A stretch of DNA of 64,000 nucleotides from Diadema setosum (Eukaryota; Echinodermata; Echinoidea; Diadematoida; Diadematidae). A model generated the notes under the pieces. That model saw nothing but the letters and a program-made list of their open reading frames with translations. It was not told the origin of the DNA and made no database searches. The DNA lies in the NCBI GenBank assembly GCA_033980235.1, contig CM067064.1:30264170-30328169 (forward strand), given 5' to 3'. Every line of letters begins with the position of its first letter. Within the stretch, counting starts at the first letter, position 1. This document shows, piece by piece, positions 50,013-61,102 of this stretch. A program made the position numbers and the translations under genes.

Positions 50013-50747
50013 ATGGGTGAGCCACAGGGAGTAAGTTCCTTGCCTCTCCCTCCCATGAAGTACATCAACAACTACACCGATGAACGGGTGAGGACGAACA
50101 CAGCCCCAAAGCCGCCAGTCCCCGTGGAGGATGCCTACGGCATGTTCGGGGCCACGTTCCTGCCCAACGACGACATCATCCGGCCCCTGGAGTCCCAGGG
50201 CCTGAAGCGGCTGCACCCGCAGCACTTCGACCACAAGAAGGAGCTGAAGAAGATCAACCACTCGGTCCTGGTGAACTTCCTGGACCTCCTGGACACACTC
50301 ATCACGTGCCCAAACAGCCCGCGGCGGGAAGAGAAGCTGGACGACATGAACCTCCTCTTCATCCACATGCACCACCTGATCAACGAGTTCCGGCCGCACC
50401 AGGCCCGCGAGACCCTGCGCGTCATGATGGAGGTGCAGAAGCGGCAGCGGCTGGAGACGGCCGAGCGCTTCCAGCGCCACCTGGAGAAGGTGACGGAGAT
50501 CCTGCAGGGGTGCTTCACCTCCCTGCCCGAGAATGTGGAGAGCATAGACAGCAAGGTCGCGGCCAAAATCGAGCCGATGGCTGCCGAACTGATAGTGGCG
50601 AAGGAGGAGGAGGCAGCAGGAAGCGAGCTCCCGCCTGTGGCGGTGAAACAGGAGGCCGAGGGCAAGGCTGACAAAGACAAGGCAGAGACTGAAGGCTCTC
50701 GCTACGACAAGGACAAGCTGATGTGTGACCTCATAGATGCATTATAG
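50013..50747 (+). CDS. MED7: Mediator of RNA polymerase II transcription subunit 7
   Basis: A single coding exon of 244 aa (mammalian MED7 is about 233). MED7 is a middle-module subunit of Mediator and pairs with MED21 and MED31 to relay activator signals to RNA polymerase II. The start [14 protein letters not shown] matches the family, with the proline-rich MED31-binding segment, then [35 protein letters not shown] and the invariant [20 protein letters not shown] and [18 protein letters not shown] helices (about 125-163). The C-terminal 70 residues are Glu/Lys/Ala-rich and poorly conserved, longer than in vertebrates. The exon is strikingly GC-rich in AT-rich surroundings. An acceptor at 50007 implies a spliced 5' leader. 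No lesion. Confidence 0.97.
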   Translation: MGEPQGVSSLPLPPMKYINNYTDERVRTNTAPKPPVPVEDAYGMFGATFLPNDDIIRPLESQGLKRLHPQHFDHKKELKKINHSVLVNFLDLLDTLITCPNSPRREEKLDDMNLLFIHMHHLINEFRPHQARETLRVMMEVQKRQRLETAERFQRHLEKVTEILQGCFTSLPENVESIDSKVAAKIEPMAAELIVAKEEEAAGSELPPVAVKQEAEGKADKDKAETEGSRYDKDKLMCDLIDAL

Positions 50748-50910
50748 GACCTCCTTTCTGTTCAATTTGTATTATGTAAACTTTGTATCATATTATCTAC
50801 ATGCCTCCTTGTAAAGGATGCCAGAGATGCCATTTTTGATTGGAGAGTATGAGTTTGTTTTTGAGTGTATCAAAAATGACAATTATGTGATCCTCTAGTA
50901 CAGAAGGCAA

Positions 50911-50982
50911 GCTTGTCCTGTGGTTCCATGAGATGCTTGTCCTGTGGTTCCATGAGATGCTTGTCCTGTGGTTCCATGAGAT
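50911..50982. repeat. Three exact 24-bp tandem units in the MED7 3' flank
   Basis: Three copies of a 24-bp unit beginning GCTTGTCCTGTGGTTCCATG, head to tail, starting 164 bases after the MED7 stop. If the 3' UTR extends this far, the repeat is transcribed. Confidence 0.9.
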
Positions 50983-51223
50983 GCTGGAGTTCCAGTAGTG
51001 TCCTATCTGATGTTCTTACAAGCGAGGGATATAAAAGATGTACGGTCACTCCAGGAGCTTTGCTCACTTAACTCAATAAGTTGCATGAGCCAAGTTTTAC
51101 CTGAGTAACAATTTTATCTCCAGTCTCATCTGGCCATGAGATTTGACCTTTGCGAAGTTCATTGTTGTCATAGACTGATGGTAGCTTGATTAGAGTGAAA
51201 CCAGTTTTGTGTGTTGTTTTTTT

Positions 51224-52738
51224 ATGCCTCCGCAACAAAGTGGCCGGAGGCATTATGTTTTCGGGTCGTCCGTCCGTCAGTCCGTCCCGTTTTGTTTTTG
51301 TCGATATCTCAAGAACCGTGTGATGGTTTTACATCAAACTTGGTATGAGGGTATATCCTTGGGGGATAATACTTTGTGTGGATTTTAGGGTCACAGGGTC
51401 AAAGGTCAAAGGTCACAGGTTATTTTGTGAAAAATTGAAATTTCATGTTTTTCTCCATATCTCGCAAATGGTTCAAGGTATCTTCATGGAATTTAGTATA
51501 TATGCTTGTACCGATGGGCAGTGATTATCTAGGGAAGTTGGGGTCATGGGTCAAAGGTCAAGGTCAACTCCTCAAAATATCACTACTTTCCTTAAAATGC
51601 AATATGCCTGAAGGTTGTTTTTTTTTTTTTTTTAACTTGATGTATGGCATGTATTACCCAATATATATTTTTGGGGAAGTTTCTTGCCAAAAGGTCAAAG
51701 GTCAAAAGGTCAAAGGTCAAGTGAAAGTGCTAAATTGCAACTTTTTCCTCCATATCTCGAAAGTAACTCAAAGTATCATCATGAAACTTACATATTTATG
51801 CATGTTCTACCTAACAGTGATTCTCTGTGGAACTGTGAGATCAAAGGTCAAAGACCAAGTTTAGATAATGCTATTTTCCCATTTGATACTGAAATTATAC
51901 TTTTTCTCAATACCTTGAAAATTACTCAATGCATAAACTTATAAAAGGGTCAAAAGTCAAGTAAAAATCATCACTTCCCCAAATACCTGCACTCTGACAT
52001 TTTAATCATTCATCCATTGAACCTAGTTCTAGAAAGTGAACATTCAGCACATTTGTGTCAAACCTGTAATTTTAATATTTTGCCAATTGTGTGAAACTGT
52101 CATCACACATTGTCAAGACATTGTACTATAGACCTACAGTGCACTCCCGTTATAACGAAATGCTCGGGACCGGCAGTTTTCTTTCGTTATAACGAAATTT
52201 CGTTATAACCGAACAAATACAATATATAACAAAAACAAGAAAACCACGCATATATATCATACTAGTATTCTGTTTGCTGAATACTCATCATACACTGGAA
52301 AGCTATGTGAAATGGGATGGGATTATTGTATTACAATATTAAACGCAAGCTCCCCTCAGAAACTGTGCGTGACACAAGGAGCGAATACACAGTGATGTGA
52401 AGCATTCGCCCGTGCAGAGACGCTATAAATGCTTGTTCCGCTACGTATTTTCGAAAGCAAATCGCGTTTCGTTATAACGGAGCACATTTCTTTTGTTTTT
52501 CTTTGTCATTGGTGCTCAGAAAAGACTGCGTTGTAACGAAAATTTCGCTATAACCGTGTTCGTTATAAACAAATCTGTACCATAGACTTTAATGGTGTTA
52601 ATTTTGGGACCAGAAGTTTTACTTCGTTATAACGAAATTTCGCTATAACCGTGTTCGTTGTAACAGGAGTGCACTGTATTAGGAGAACCGTGCATTATGG
52701 CGGAGGCATATCAGTAGCCGTAGCGATATATCTAGTTT
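51224..52738. mobile_element. Dispersed element with AGGTCA arrays, interrupted by a pogo-like MITE
   Basis: Begins with a hairpin, ATGCCTCCG...CCGGAGGCAT (51224-51253), then GTCGTCCGTCCGTC. It ends ATTATGGCGGAGGCATATCA...ATATATCTAG near 52738. Between them are five clusters of AGGTCA-type half-sites, mostly as AGGTCAAAGGTCA direct repeats (51389-51419, 51541-51567, 51690-51721, 51839-51856, 51946-51961), alternating with TCCATATCTCG motifs. The segment 52137-52676 is a later MITE insertion. No coding frame. Confidence 0.6.
52137..52676 (+). mobile_element. Pogo/Tigger-like MITE, copy 1
   Basis: 540 bp flanked by TA on each side. Ends are CAGTGCACTCCCGTTATAAC and the complement (...CAGGAGTGCACTG), with palindromic AACGAAATTTCGTTATAACC repeats inside. 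CAGT ends with TA target duplication and TTATAACGAA subterminal repeats fit pogo/Tigger non-autonomous elements. It is inserted inside the AGGTCA-bearing element. Confidence 0.85.
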
Positions 52739-54185
52739 CCTTCTTCTTCTTCTTTTCTGTTTCACTTAGTCATTTGATACAGCTCTGATAATGGCAGGTT
52801 CAGCTTGATAATAGGTAAAGGTGGCATGGGTTGTGAAGTCATAGTCTTCCCTTTTGAAAAGATAGTATGGATCATAGCATGTAGGTAGGGTGTATATCAT
52901 AACATCAAAAACTACATTTGAAAATCAGCCTCCACTGAGCTATGAGCTGGTCTCATGGCCATATACTTCTTTGAAAGAGCAAAGACAGAGAGTACAAAAG
53001 ATGAATGCTCTTGACCGAGGCTGGGTTACCCTCACTCAAGATTAAGGCTGGTACATCTTGATGATTTACAAGAGGCATTGTAAAACTGTATCCACCATCT
53101 GCGAATTGGAAGTGTGTTCATTTGTATGATGGTCATCTGATCACTGTATTGATGGTATTTCCTAAAATATATGAGATAGATCAAAGTCAACTCAGAAAAT
53201 GTAAAAAGGACAGGATCTGCTATGTTCGTTTCCAACACAGCAACTGTACCCAATGCAGGCAGAGGATTGCTTTCGTGACCAGTATTCTATGAGCTTGGAT
53301 TCCCCCAGATATTGGGGAATAAAGTTTTGTGATTATGTAGAAGTGGCTTTCTCATCTTTCGTACAAACTAAAGTTCTTTTGGATTAAGAAAAAGGGGGAG
53401 AAGTCTTGTGATGGTGGATGTTGTAAGTACACGTATTCCAGGGCTGCTCACTAACCCATCTTTTCTACTGGTCCGACTTGCGTGTTGGTGCAGTAGGTAC
53501 CCAGTTTAACAATCTTTTACTGGTCTATTCGTGAAATAAGTTACTGGTCCAGTCCAACAGTGATTTTCACTGGTCCTGGACCATCGGACCAGTGCCAGCG
53601 TTGCATATTCTAAGTCTTACAGTTGTACTTGAACATAGATCTGTCAAGTCAAACTGATCTGCTAGATTTACTAAATGTTGCTATTTCATCTTTCTTTTGA
53701 TCAAGTTCAAACTCAGTTGAACCTCGTAATGATGAGCCACTGAACCACTGAAATGTCCTTGCTATATCAGGTATCTTATGTCATCACTGTGGATCACAGA
53801 TAAAAACAAAAGAATATGAAAGGAGAGGGACCTGCAAAATTACCTTGTTAAATCTGACCTCAATAAGGAGGTTCTGCTGTAACAATAATAGAGCATTGAG
53901 GTTCCTTGAAGGCACCTTCCTCCCCTCCCACAAACCCACAGTCAACCATACAGAAGCCCAAAAATCGTGACTGTTAGTGGTGCAACGCACTTTAATTTCA
54001 TTTTTCAACACTTACAAATGTACTTGAAGAAGCCCCAATGCAATGCAACAAAAACACTTGATCGAACCAAGTTTGTTACTCCATTGTGTTTACATTATGT
54101 AAGTGTGTGAATCAGCATGAGCTGTTTATTCAAATGATTGTGTTATTAAGCCCTTGACTTACAAGGGATTTTCTATGTGCAAGTA
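52739..54185. other. Spacer, no gene seen
   Basis: No coding region recognised. A local ACTGGTCC/GGACCAGT-rich patch at 53460-53590 (CACTGGTCCTGGACCATCGG) has internal inverted symmetry and may be part of a repeat whose ends I could not define. Confidence 0.5.
53318..53323 (+). terminator. MED7: Possible MED7 poly(A) signal
   Basis: AATAAA followed by GTTTTGTGATTATG, a U/GU-rich stretch. It is the first canonical AATAAA found after the MED7 stop, but 2.57 kb away and beyond an inserted repeat, so an earlier variant signal may be used. Confidence 0.3.
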
Positions 54186-54377
54186 CTGTAAAAGTGGAAA
54201 TTTTCATGCATTTTGGGCAACTAGAAGCTAGCGTGAAAATAAAAGCTCGCGAATATATTTGCATGTCATATGTTCCAGTGGTTAATGTCCTGATTCCACA
54301 GAATTAAAAACATACGAAATTCGTCTTACGCGGCCGAGCGTGAATAATTATGTGCGCAAAAATATCCACTTTTACAG
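54186..54377. mobile_element. MITE, CTGTAAA family, copy 3
   Basis: A 192-bp copy inverted relative to copies 1 and 2 and flanked by TA. Its ends read CTGTAAAAGTGGAAATTTTC and ...AAAATATCCACTTTTACAG. The shared interior (CTGATTCCACAGAATTAAAAAC) confirms the family. A more decayed relative may lie at about 38049-38242, ending in TTTTACAGTA. Confidence 0.75.
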
Positions 54378-54559
54378 TATAGGCCTGTAATTTTCGTATA
54401 TTTATGGACTTTCTGTTTGGGCAAATGAAATTCATGTTCAGGCAAGTGTTCTGCAACCATTTGAAAATCTGCTTGCCCAACCAGGCAAGCGGTGAAAAAA
54501 AAAAAATTATGTAGCACTGTGCAGGTTACGATGCCAATCCGAATCTCCAAACAAAACAA

Positions 54560-55667
54560 TGCCCCCTTGTCCCCCCCCCCTCCCCCCCCCCCCAAAAAAA
54601 AAAGAAGTCACTGCAGATGCATCTGTACATGAAGCACTAGGAAAGGATACTAGTACCATGGACAAGTTTTATTTTCCTTAGAATGGCTGTATGTCTTCCA
54701 GGTGTGAGAGATTAGGGTCATTATTCATCACCATCATTGAAATTGAATACAGTTGTTTGCACTAAGTTTACCTCAAGCAGTCAGTAAAAAGTGTGAGCCC
54801 CAACTCCCTCCTTTCCATTTCTATGTCTCTCTTTGTCTTCTTTGTTTTTGTTTGTTTGTTTTTTTGTCACTTTGTAAAATGTTTGGCAAGCCAGGGCTGC
54901 CATCTGTAAAAACTGTTTCATATGAATATTTGTATTTTGCATTGCTGTATAAATGTTGTTGTACTCATCTGCAGAACTGCCATCTTTGCAATTCTGTAGG
55001 AGGCTCTCTTGGCACATCCAGAAAAGAGAAAATAAAGCCTCGCTAATTTGACAATTGTTTTCTCTCTTATTCAGATTCATATAACAATAAGTGAAGAATT
55101 TGTTTGCAAAAAACCCCCTTGTTCCCCCCCCCCCTCCCCCCCCCCCCCCCAAAAAAAAGAAGTCACTGCAGATGCATCTGTACATGAAGCACTAGGAAAG
55201 GATACTAGTACCATGGACAAGTTTTATTTTCCTTAGAATGGCTGTATGTCTTCCAGGTGTGAGAGATTAGGGTCATTATTCATCACCATCATTGAAATTG
55301 AATACAGTTGTTTGCACTAAGTTTACCTCAAGCAGTCAGTAAAAAGTGTGAGCCCCAACTCCCTCCTTTCCATTTCTATGTCTCTCTTTGTCTTCTTTGT
55401 TTTTGTTTGTTTGTTTTTTTGTCACTTTGTAAAATGTTTGGCAAGCCAGGGCTGCCATCTGTAAAAACTGTTTCATATGAATATTTGTATTTTGCATTGC
55501 TGTATAAATGTTGTTGTACTCATCTGCAGAACTGCCATCTTTGCAATTCTGTAGGAGGCTCTCTTGGCACATCCAGAAAAGAGAAAATAAAGCCTCGCTA
55601 ATTTGACAATTGTTTTCTCTCTTATTCAGATTCATATAACAATAAGTGAAGAATTTGTTTGCAAAAA
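54560..55667. repeat. Near-identical 555-bp tandem duplication
   Basis: Unit 1 is about 54560-55112, unit 2 about 55115-55667. Each begins with a poly-C tract and then about 510 bp that appear identical, including a 97-codon chance frame at offsets of exactly 555. Only homopolymer lengths differ. The junction joins the first 22 or so bases of the MITE end at 55647 to the poly-C tract, so the duplication happened after that MITE inserted. Each unit holds AATAAA (55030 in unit 1). Confidence 0.92.
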
Positions 55668-55900
55668 CCGATAAGTCCATTTTTGAAGATTTTGAAATAC
55701 GGTCTCTGTCATAAAGTACAAAATAATACCTTTTAAATGATATATTGATCACTACATATAAAGGTATATTTTTGAAGTTATGGTCAAAAGAAGCAAAAAT
55801 TTTATTATTCTCTTTGTTTTTCGTGACCTTTTATAGTTTAATCGCAAATATCTCCATTTGACAAATATGGACTTATCGGTTTTTGCAAACAAACTCTTCA
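55647..55900. mobile_element. MITE with 30-bp terminal inverted repeats
   Basis: 254 bp. The left end TGAAGAATTTGTTTGCAAAA and the following CCGATAAGTCCAT are mirrored at the right end with one or two mismatches. Interior is AT-rich without an ORF. A truncated extra copy of the left end is at about 55091-55112, produced by the tandem duplication. Confidence 0.8.
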
Positions 55901-56178
55901 AGTATCTCCCCCATCGCTCTTAGAAATCCCCCAGCTTTTGATGTGTGAATGTTGGTACATTTTGCGAGTCGTGTATCTATACAAAATAATCACCAGCTCC
56001 CCAGGGCCACATGATGGAAAGTTGGCTGGTTCCACAGTAGACCATCAATTTTGTTAGCATGTGAACTAATGGAATTTGATACATCATGAAAAGAGTGATT
56101 TTTCAGAATTAATGCTTGGCACAGGTCAGGAAATGCTGTCATCGTCACATAAAGGCTAGTGGAGTGGATTTGATTGTA

Positions 56179-56691
56179 CAGTGCACTCCCGTTATAACGA
56201 ACACGGTTATAATTTCGTTATAACGAAGTAAATCTTCTGGTCCCAAAATTATCACCATTAAAGTCTATGGTAAAAAATTCGCTTATAACGAACACGGTTA
56301 TAGCGAAATTTCCGTTATAACGAAGTCTTTTCCGAGCGCCACAGACAAAGAAAAACAAAAGAAATGTGCTCCGTTAGAACGAAATGCGAATTGCTTTCGT
56401 AGCAGAACAAGCATTTATAGCTTCTCTGCATGGGTGAACACTTCACACCACTGTGTGTTCGCTCTTTGTGTCACGCACAGTTTCTGAGGGGAACTTGCGT
56501 TTATTATTGTGATACAATTATCCCATCACATTTCACATAGCTTTCCAGTGTATGATAAGTATTCAGCAAACAGAATATATGTGGTTTTCTTGTTTTCGTT
56601 ATATATTGTATTTGTTTGGTTATAACGAAATTTCGTTATAACGAAAGAAAACTGCTGGTCCCGAGCATTTCGTTATAACGGGAGTGCACTG
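56179..56691 (-). mobile_element. Pogo/Tigger-like MITE, copy 2 (inverted)
   Basis: 513 bp flanked by TA, nearly full-length reverse complement of copy 1 (matching for example ACTGTGCGTGACAC, AGCATTTATAGC and TTTCACATAGCTTTCCAGTG). The two copies are about 3.5 kb apart and could pair in single-stranded DNA or RNA. Confidence 0.85.
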
Positions 56692-56693
56692 TA

Positions 56694-57628
56694 GAAAGTT
56701 CATGTGGACTTGCATGGTCTTTATTCTCAGGACTTCTGCAGGATTTTTGTTTCACTAGTAACAGGTAATTATATTTTGGCCAAGCCGACAGTAACCACAT
56801 TTAAGAGGGGTAAGTTATAGTTACCTTTCTGACTGAGAGTTAAACAGGACTAATATTCCCTGCGGAGAAACCATACTGGAATATGATGAGCATAACGAGT
56901 TCATAGAACTTGTCTTTGTATATCTATACACAAGATTAATTATTGCCATGTTGATCTATGTAGTACATTATGCTGACAGAGACAACCCCATTATAGCAAA
57001 CGCAGATATGAGACATCATTAGTACCAGAGGATTTTACACCAGAATAACTGTCATCATTTCCCTTATTTGCTTTGTCTGTTCTAACAAGATTTTATTGTA
57101 ATGAGATATTCTGTGAAATGGGGTTGCCTGTACATCCATTTTGTCAATTTTGTACAATAAACATTTTGAAAGAAACACACCAACCCGAAAATTCTGTGTC
57201 ATTTTCAAGTCCTTTTATTGAGTTTCTCCTGAACATATCACTTTTCATCACTTTAATATAAAAATATAAGCATTTACAATGGAACACATGGTAAATGTAT
57301 CATATACACACCATATTGTATAAAACATATATATCATTTTTTTCTCTGTTTATAGGAGACATATGATGTGATCTAAAATACGGACTGACATTGTATGCTA
57401 CAAGGTACATTACGGAGACTCTTATGCTATCATGTATGAGTGAATATTAGTTTTCTTATTTTTTTTTTTCAAACTACTTTGACATAGAATCAGCAATTAG
57501 AATGTGAAAGTATGACAACTGCAGGTGCCAGTGAAGACCCAGTAAGATACTTCATGCCATATGACCTTAAAACAACCCTTTGTTTCTCCTCCCTTTTTTT
57601 ATAGGCCACAGTAACCCCGACATCGGGT
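56694..57628. other. Spacer, no gene seen
   Basis: AT-rich. AATAAA at about 57157 (plus strand) and TTTATT at about 57215 (minus strand) face each other and might be 3' ends, but no matching coding exon was found. Confidence 0.5.
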
Positions 57629-57947
57629 AAACTACATTTTGTCGGCTGAGAACCAGAAGGGTGCTTATCAAGTTCTAAGATTTGAGAGTAAATAAAAATG
57701 AAACAAATTTCATGACATAAAAAGTTTATTCAATCAGAAGTGGTTAAAAGCATTGTTCCAAATATTGGGCAAAATAGTGCCCTTATTATTATTTTTTTTT
57801 TTCATTTTGCTAAAAATGAAAATGATATATAATTGACACCATAATATAGAGGCAATCAAGCTCTACAATTTGACACCAATAATTCAATACCCCCCCCCCC
57901 CCAACTTGCGCTAACTGCCTTTTGGTTCTCAGCTGACAATTTACTTC
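57629..57947. mobile_element. MITE with GCTGAGAACCA ends
   Basis: About 319 bp. The left end has TTTTGTCGGCTGAGAACCAG and the right end CTTTTGGTTCTCAGCTGACA, an imperfect inverted pair. The interior holds an A/T-rich core and a C run. Confidence 0.7.
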
Positions 57948-58007
57948 ATAGTCTAGAAGTGGAGGGGGAGATGCCAGCTGAGACACATCACAGCCTTTTC
58001 ACATACT

Positions 58008-58735
58008 GGGTGATTTCAAGTTCGGTGCTAGTGCTAGTGCTAATGCTAGCTCCCAAATAACGGCGTTAAATCGAACTCCAACACCGACGGTCAGATTAAC
58101 GAGGCAATACTGATCAAAATTATCGATCACCAGCACTAGGTGTTGGAATCACAGCACCGCGAGCTCCTTGGGAATTGCGCGATGAAAAAAGTGATGTCTC
58201 GTGATTACAGACAAATATTAAAAGATGTAGCCAAATCTGCTAAGTTTAAGACACATAGTGAGGAAGACGGATTAAAATGCCACAAATTTCATCCATTTCC
58301 CAAAGTGCAACTTTCTTAATTTTGCTCCCAGGCTCAGATTTATATAGCCATGTCTGGAGTGTTCGTGTTCTTTACGTGGGCGACCACTGCATTAGCATGG
58401 ACTTTGCACGTAAAATGTGCATCTATTATGAAAGCGAATACGGGTCTCGCATGGCAACGCAAACACCAGCACCGAACTTGAAATGAAGAAAATGCTAATC
58501 CCTAGGGGCTAGTGTTAGTTAATGGGGAAAAAGCATGTAAATCGCTAACACAGACGGCAGAGCTCGGTTCAGCAGATGACATTCAACACCGAGCCCAGCA
58601 CCAGCAACCGGAAGTACACTGTACGTCATGATTTTTGAGGTCAACTCCCAACACCGACGTGATTTCAAGTTCGGTTTTATCACCGGTGCCAGTGCTGAGA
58701 TAGCACTAGCACTAGCACCGAACTTGAAATCACCC
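58008..58735. mobile_element. Non-autonomous element with perfect 35-bp terminal inverted repeat
   Basis: Both ends read GGGTGATTTCAAGTTCGGTG plus 15 more bases (iterated GCTAGT) as exact inverted copies. Internal partial ends at 58466-58484 (inverted) and 58659-58676 (direct) suggest nesting of two related elements or unequal exchange. A 69-codon frame (58277-58486) has no recognisable product. Related but unmatched to any family I can name. Confidence 0.8.
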
Positions 58736-58807
58736 ATTGTAACAGTCAAGTTTGAATGCAAACCATACATCTACCGGGACGGGGTTGAGAACACCATATG
58801 ACTTGTG

Positions 58808-59000
58808 AAGTGCACTCCCATTACAACAAAGTCCGCGGGACAGACAGTTTTCTTTCGTTCTATCTAAATTTCATTATAACCAAACACTAAGACTTAAGTA
58901 TATAAAGATATATGGATAATGATTTTTGAAACATGAATTTTTACTTCATTGTAACAAGAATTTCTTTATGATTGTGTTCATTATAATGGGAATGCACCTT
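58808..59000. mobile_element. Degenerate pogo/Tigger-like MITE
   Basis: Opens AGTGCACTCCCATTACAACA and closes TTCATTATAATGGGAATGCA. The interior is shortened and mutated. Fifth relative of 52137-52676 in the window. Confidence 0.65.
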
Positions 59001-59572
59001 GTACACCACACATTTTGCAAGTGTAACAGTTCACAAAAGTGACCATTTTGCAAGCACTTGAATATGCCATTGGCAACTGAAGTGACAGAATGAAAAATAA
59101 GTATCATCCCCCTTCCAGATAAAAGTTGGAATTTCTCCTCTCTGAGGCCCAATACACATTATATAGCACATTTCAGTTGCAAGAGGCAATATTTTTACAG
59201 GTTACCATCAGAATTGTTATTTATGTATACAGATATTTTCGAAACAGGAAATCACAGACATTTTCCCAAGATGTTGTTTTAGTGATTTGATACCGAATGC
59301 AAATGCACTAATGCCTGCGCTAAGATCAGGTGGCTATATTTTCGCATGTTTTTAAATTCATGGCCCAACAGTGATTCACAAAATTCAAAAAAATAAAACC
59401 TTCACTAACATAACAGCTTTTACAGTATTAATTTCATGAACATCAGTCCACTCAAAAAATTCATGAGGAAGAAAAAAAAATGCCATAAAATATACAACCA
59501 GTACAGCAGTAGGCCAAAGTTCATGTATTGGCAAAATTCCTTAAGCCAAACACATTAGCTGCAGCCAACATC

Positions 59573-59795
59573 TGGGCCCCATTTCATTAAAAAAAAAAAA
59601 AACAAAAAAAAAAACAAAAAAAAAACAAACACAAAACAAAACAAAAAAAACTTGCTATGATAGCAATTTATTGCTGCAGCATCAAGTGTTGTGGTAAATG
59701 ACAACAATCCTACTTTCTGATTGGCTGCTGCTACCAGAAGTTGTTATTCTAGTAATAGTTGCTATCCTAACATCTTTTATGAAATGGGGACCCAG
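59573..59795. mobile_element. MITE, GGGGCATTTCAT family, copy 3
   Basis: About 223 bp with ends CTGGGCCCCATTTCATTAAA and TTTTATGAAATGGGGACCCAG (21 bases, shown in part: ATGAAATGGGGACCC). An A-rich run with interspersed C follows the left end, and CTGATTGGCTGCTG lies inside. Confidence 0.7.
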
Positions 59796-59949
59796 GTAAG
59801 TTTGATTTTAGTTCAGATCACAAGTACACCTGAGAAGACAACACTAACTGGGCAAACTGGATCCTTCTGGGTGTGGACAGTGACCAGTGGTTTGTAATAA
59901 TCTGGAATGAAAAGCATTTTTGTTGTTTTTGCAGAATGCATAGAGAGTG

Positions 59950-60058
59950 TGAGATCAATGATTAGTTGAATTAAAAGACTGGAAAATACATGTAAACTCA
60001 CTGTTGCGACGTTTCGCCAATTTTCCAGTTTTTTAATTCAACTAATTATTGATCTTGT
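59950..60058. repeat. Inverted repeat with 36-bp arms
   Basis: Arms 59950-59985 and 60023-60058 are reverse complements with three or four mismatches (core TTAGTTGAATTAAAA). The 37-bp loop contains GTTGCGACGTTTCG. Confidence 0.7.
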
Positions 60059-60176
60059 ACTTCGACAGGATGAATGAGAAGAATTTCCATCAGAGAGAGT
60101 GTAGTTACAGAGTTTTTCTTGTTTGCTGCTACTCTTGGAGAAGAAGATTGTATGCTCGATAAAAATACCAATTGGG

Positions 60177-60430
60177 TATATCGTCGCTGGGGTGACAAGA
60201 CCTCGTATCTCAAAAATGTCAAAAAAATTTTTTTAGCTTAATGGTCAAATAATGGGTCAAGTGATGTCTTGGCCAAATCCTAACTGTCTTACTCCAAAAA
60301 TGAAGCTACCATGACATGTCAAAGAGAAGGCTTTCCCATTCACTATAGTGCTTTGGCCACCATGTTTTTTCGCTCTCCTGAACATTTGACAATTTTGAGA
60401 TACGAGGTTTTGTCACCCCAGCAACGATAT
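60177..60430. mobile_element. MITE, TATCGTCGC family, copy 2
   Basis: About 254 bp, same orientation as the copy in the dynein intron. Its ends are better preserved: TATCGTCGCTGGGGTGACAA at the left and TTTGTCACCCCAGCAACGAT at the right form an inverted pair. Full-length similarity to a second copy 46 kb away supports a mobile, non-autonomous element. Confidence 0.78.
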
Positions 60431-61102
60431 GGTCTTATTCACAGCAATAGCAAACAAGAAAATCTCTGTGACCAGTAACACTGTCAAAGAACTGATGAAT
60501 ACAATATCATGTTACTATTGGCACAGATGTTAAAACAAATAAAAGTAATGAAAAATTATCAGCAGCATCCAATGGATACACCATGCTGTGTCAAATAAGT
60601 CCCCTTCCCCTTACAATTAAATTGCCACAACTTACATGTAGTTCCTTTTCAAACTGCCCTCCTCCCGCTCCCCCATCAAAAATACAAATAAATAGAACAG
60701 CATTCAATTTATGTTACACTTGTGCAAGCCAAAAACGAGCCAAATCTGACCCTTTGCAAAATTCTCCTGTGTAGCTCGACTTGATAATGATGATTCACAG
60801 CATTTGCATAGGACCATATATCTGAGTTATGTTGCTTTTTTATTATCAAAGGCAAAAAAAAAAAAATATTCTGCACTAAAGACAAATACTTATTTTAATG
60901 AATGTCTTTCTCAATTTCACTGAATCCTACACTTGTAGGTTGACATGTGCACATTTTTTCCCATTTCTCTGATGCACATAAATGGAATCACTTCAAACAT
61001 ACAATATTTTGCCACGGACTGCACATCTGTAACACAAAACTTTCATACACCAACTATATCAATTAGAACTCCCATTTTCTGACTTCTCGACACTGGCAGA
61101 TT

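Noticed and set aside
50004..50680. Minus-strand frames of 158 and 181 codons opposite MED7
   Set aside because: Antisense shadows of a GC-rich coding exon; MED7 on the plus strand explains the openness.
50911..50982. Regular repeats that might suggest a CRISPR array
   Set aside because: The 24-bp units abut without spacers and the DNA is eukaryotic; it is a minisatellite.
54753..55601. Identical 97-codon frames at 54753-55046 and 55308-55601, with matching minus-strand frames
   Set aside because: Their identity comes from the tandem duplication; composition is low-complexity, there is no domain, and frames on both strands are equally long.
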